A stretch of DNA of 64,000 bases from JASGMR01 sp963664675 (lineage in GTDB: Bacteria > Thermotogota > Thermotogae > Petrotogales > Kosmotogaceae), in contig CAXXLB010000002.1 in NCBI GenBank assembly GCA_963664675.2, positions 310,001 through 374,000 of the forward strand, given 5' to 3'. The translations under genes and the position numbers were made by a program. Of this stretch, positions 63,831-64,000 are shown piece after piece; position 1 is the stretch's first letter, and every line of letters begins with the position of its first letter. Below the pieces are notes generated by a model that was not told the origin of the DNA, ran no database searches, and worked only from the letters and a program-made list of their open reading frames with translations.

Positions 63831-63859
63831 TTTATATCCCAAAATTTAGGAGGCTTTTT

Positions 63860-64000
63860 ATGAAACGTGTTTTTGTTATTTTTATCCTTTTGGCTGTCAT
63901 GCTTACAACATGTTTGGTGGCTAAAGAAAAAGTGGTATTGAAATCGGTTGGCAGAACATGGGCGAAAGAAAGTTTAGAGTGGGCTGCAGAAAAATTGCAG
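63860..64000 (+). CDS. Exported solute-binding lipoprotein, 3' end outside window
   Basis: The first 47 codons. ATG 63860 after AGGAGGC. Signal peptide MKRVFVIFILLAVMLTTCLV with a possible lipobox LTTC, then KEKVVLKSVGRTWAKESLEW, suggestive of the start of a family 1 extracellular sugar-binding protein. Together with the divergent AraR-like regulator this points to the first gene of a sugar ABC operon. Only the N-terminus is visible. Confidence 0.65.
   Translation, partial: MKRVFVIFILLAVMLTTCLVAKEKVVLKSVGRTWAKESLEWAAEKLQ

Overview
The window reads as a chromosomal segment of a Gram-negative or thermotogal anaerobe with moderate to low GC. Ribosome binding sites are strong AGGAGG-type, GTG and TTG starts are frequent, and promoters are TTGACA/TATAAT-like with 17-bp spacers. 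Gene content (potBCD, a family 4 glycosidase, many ABC importers, lysine/glutamate-rich proteins) would suit Thermotogota, but nothing here fixes the taxon. There is no rRNA, tRNA or CRISPR array.

Layout. 1-2.7 kb: polyamine importer potB (cut by the window edge)-potC-potD. 2.9-4.7 kb: AbiE-like type IV toxin-antitoxin pair with a repeat-flanked promoter. 5.06-6.46 kb: IS copy 1. 6.5-9.3 kb (minus): gadB-gadC glutamate decarboxylase acid-resistance operon. 9.4-13.5 kb: AT-rich island with a small membrane protein, a P-loop/TPR NTPase and a structured, group II intron-like RNA remnant. 13.9-20 kb: two GNATs, a DUF3788 protein, IS copy 2, a radical SAM protein and a large repeat field. 20.4-22.2 kb: AT-rich three-gene operon headed by a TIGR04255-like protein, a candidate undescribed system. 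22.2-25.7 kb: repeats, a truncated replication-type ATPase, IS copy 3 and a second truncated gene. 25.9-32.5 kb: large RecD-like helicase, Fic protein, AlbA/HATPase regulator. 32.8-42.8 kb: LRR lipoprotein, acyl-ACP thioesterase, giant TPR membrane protein, AbiL (RloA/RloB) defence pair, DUF4143 ATPase. 43.4-48.4 kb: 75-aa protein, MacB-type ABC operon with a frameshifted permease, and an rloB relic. 49.4-58.6 kb: DeoR-controlled sugar or amino-sugar operon (AfuABC-type importer, amidohydrolase, GH4 glycosidase, SIS protein, BadF/GlcNAc-kinase-like protein). 58.9-64 kb: TetR/MMPL exporter, methyltransferase, GntR-LacI regulator and the start of a secreted binding protein.

The most unusual feature is the intergenic DNA. 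Most gaps hold arrays from a few families of degenerate, very short-period tandem repeats strung together in either orientation: family B11 (exact 11-bp period, core RCRATNG), family CAC7 (7-bp, CACYADR), family GGGT7 (7-bp, GGGTNNA), family GATAA (7-8 bp, GATAANA/GAGAANA) and a loose AAGCT/CCAAAA family. I checked the 11-bp phase in five arrays and it holds almost perfectly. IS copies 1 and 2 sit inside these fields, and in at least one case the repeat supplies the last codons and stop of a gene.

Functionally the segment alternates host metabolism (polyamine and sugar import, acid resistance, lipid chemistry) with sporadic defence-type or mobile modules (AbiE, NTPase/TPR, TIGR04255 trio, RecD-like helicase, Fic, AlbA, AbiL), which suggests an accessory, defence-rich region that keeps rearranging through the IS and repeat fields.
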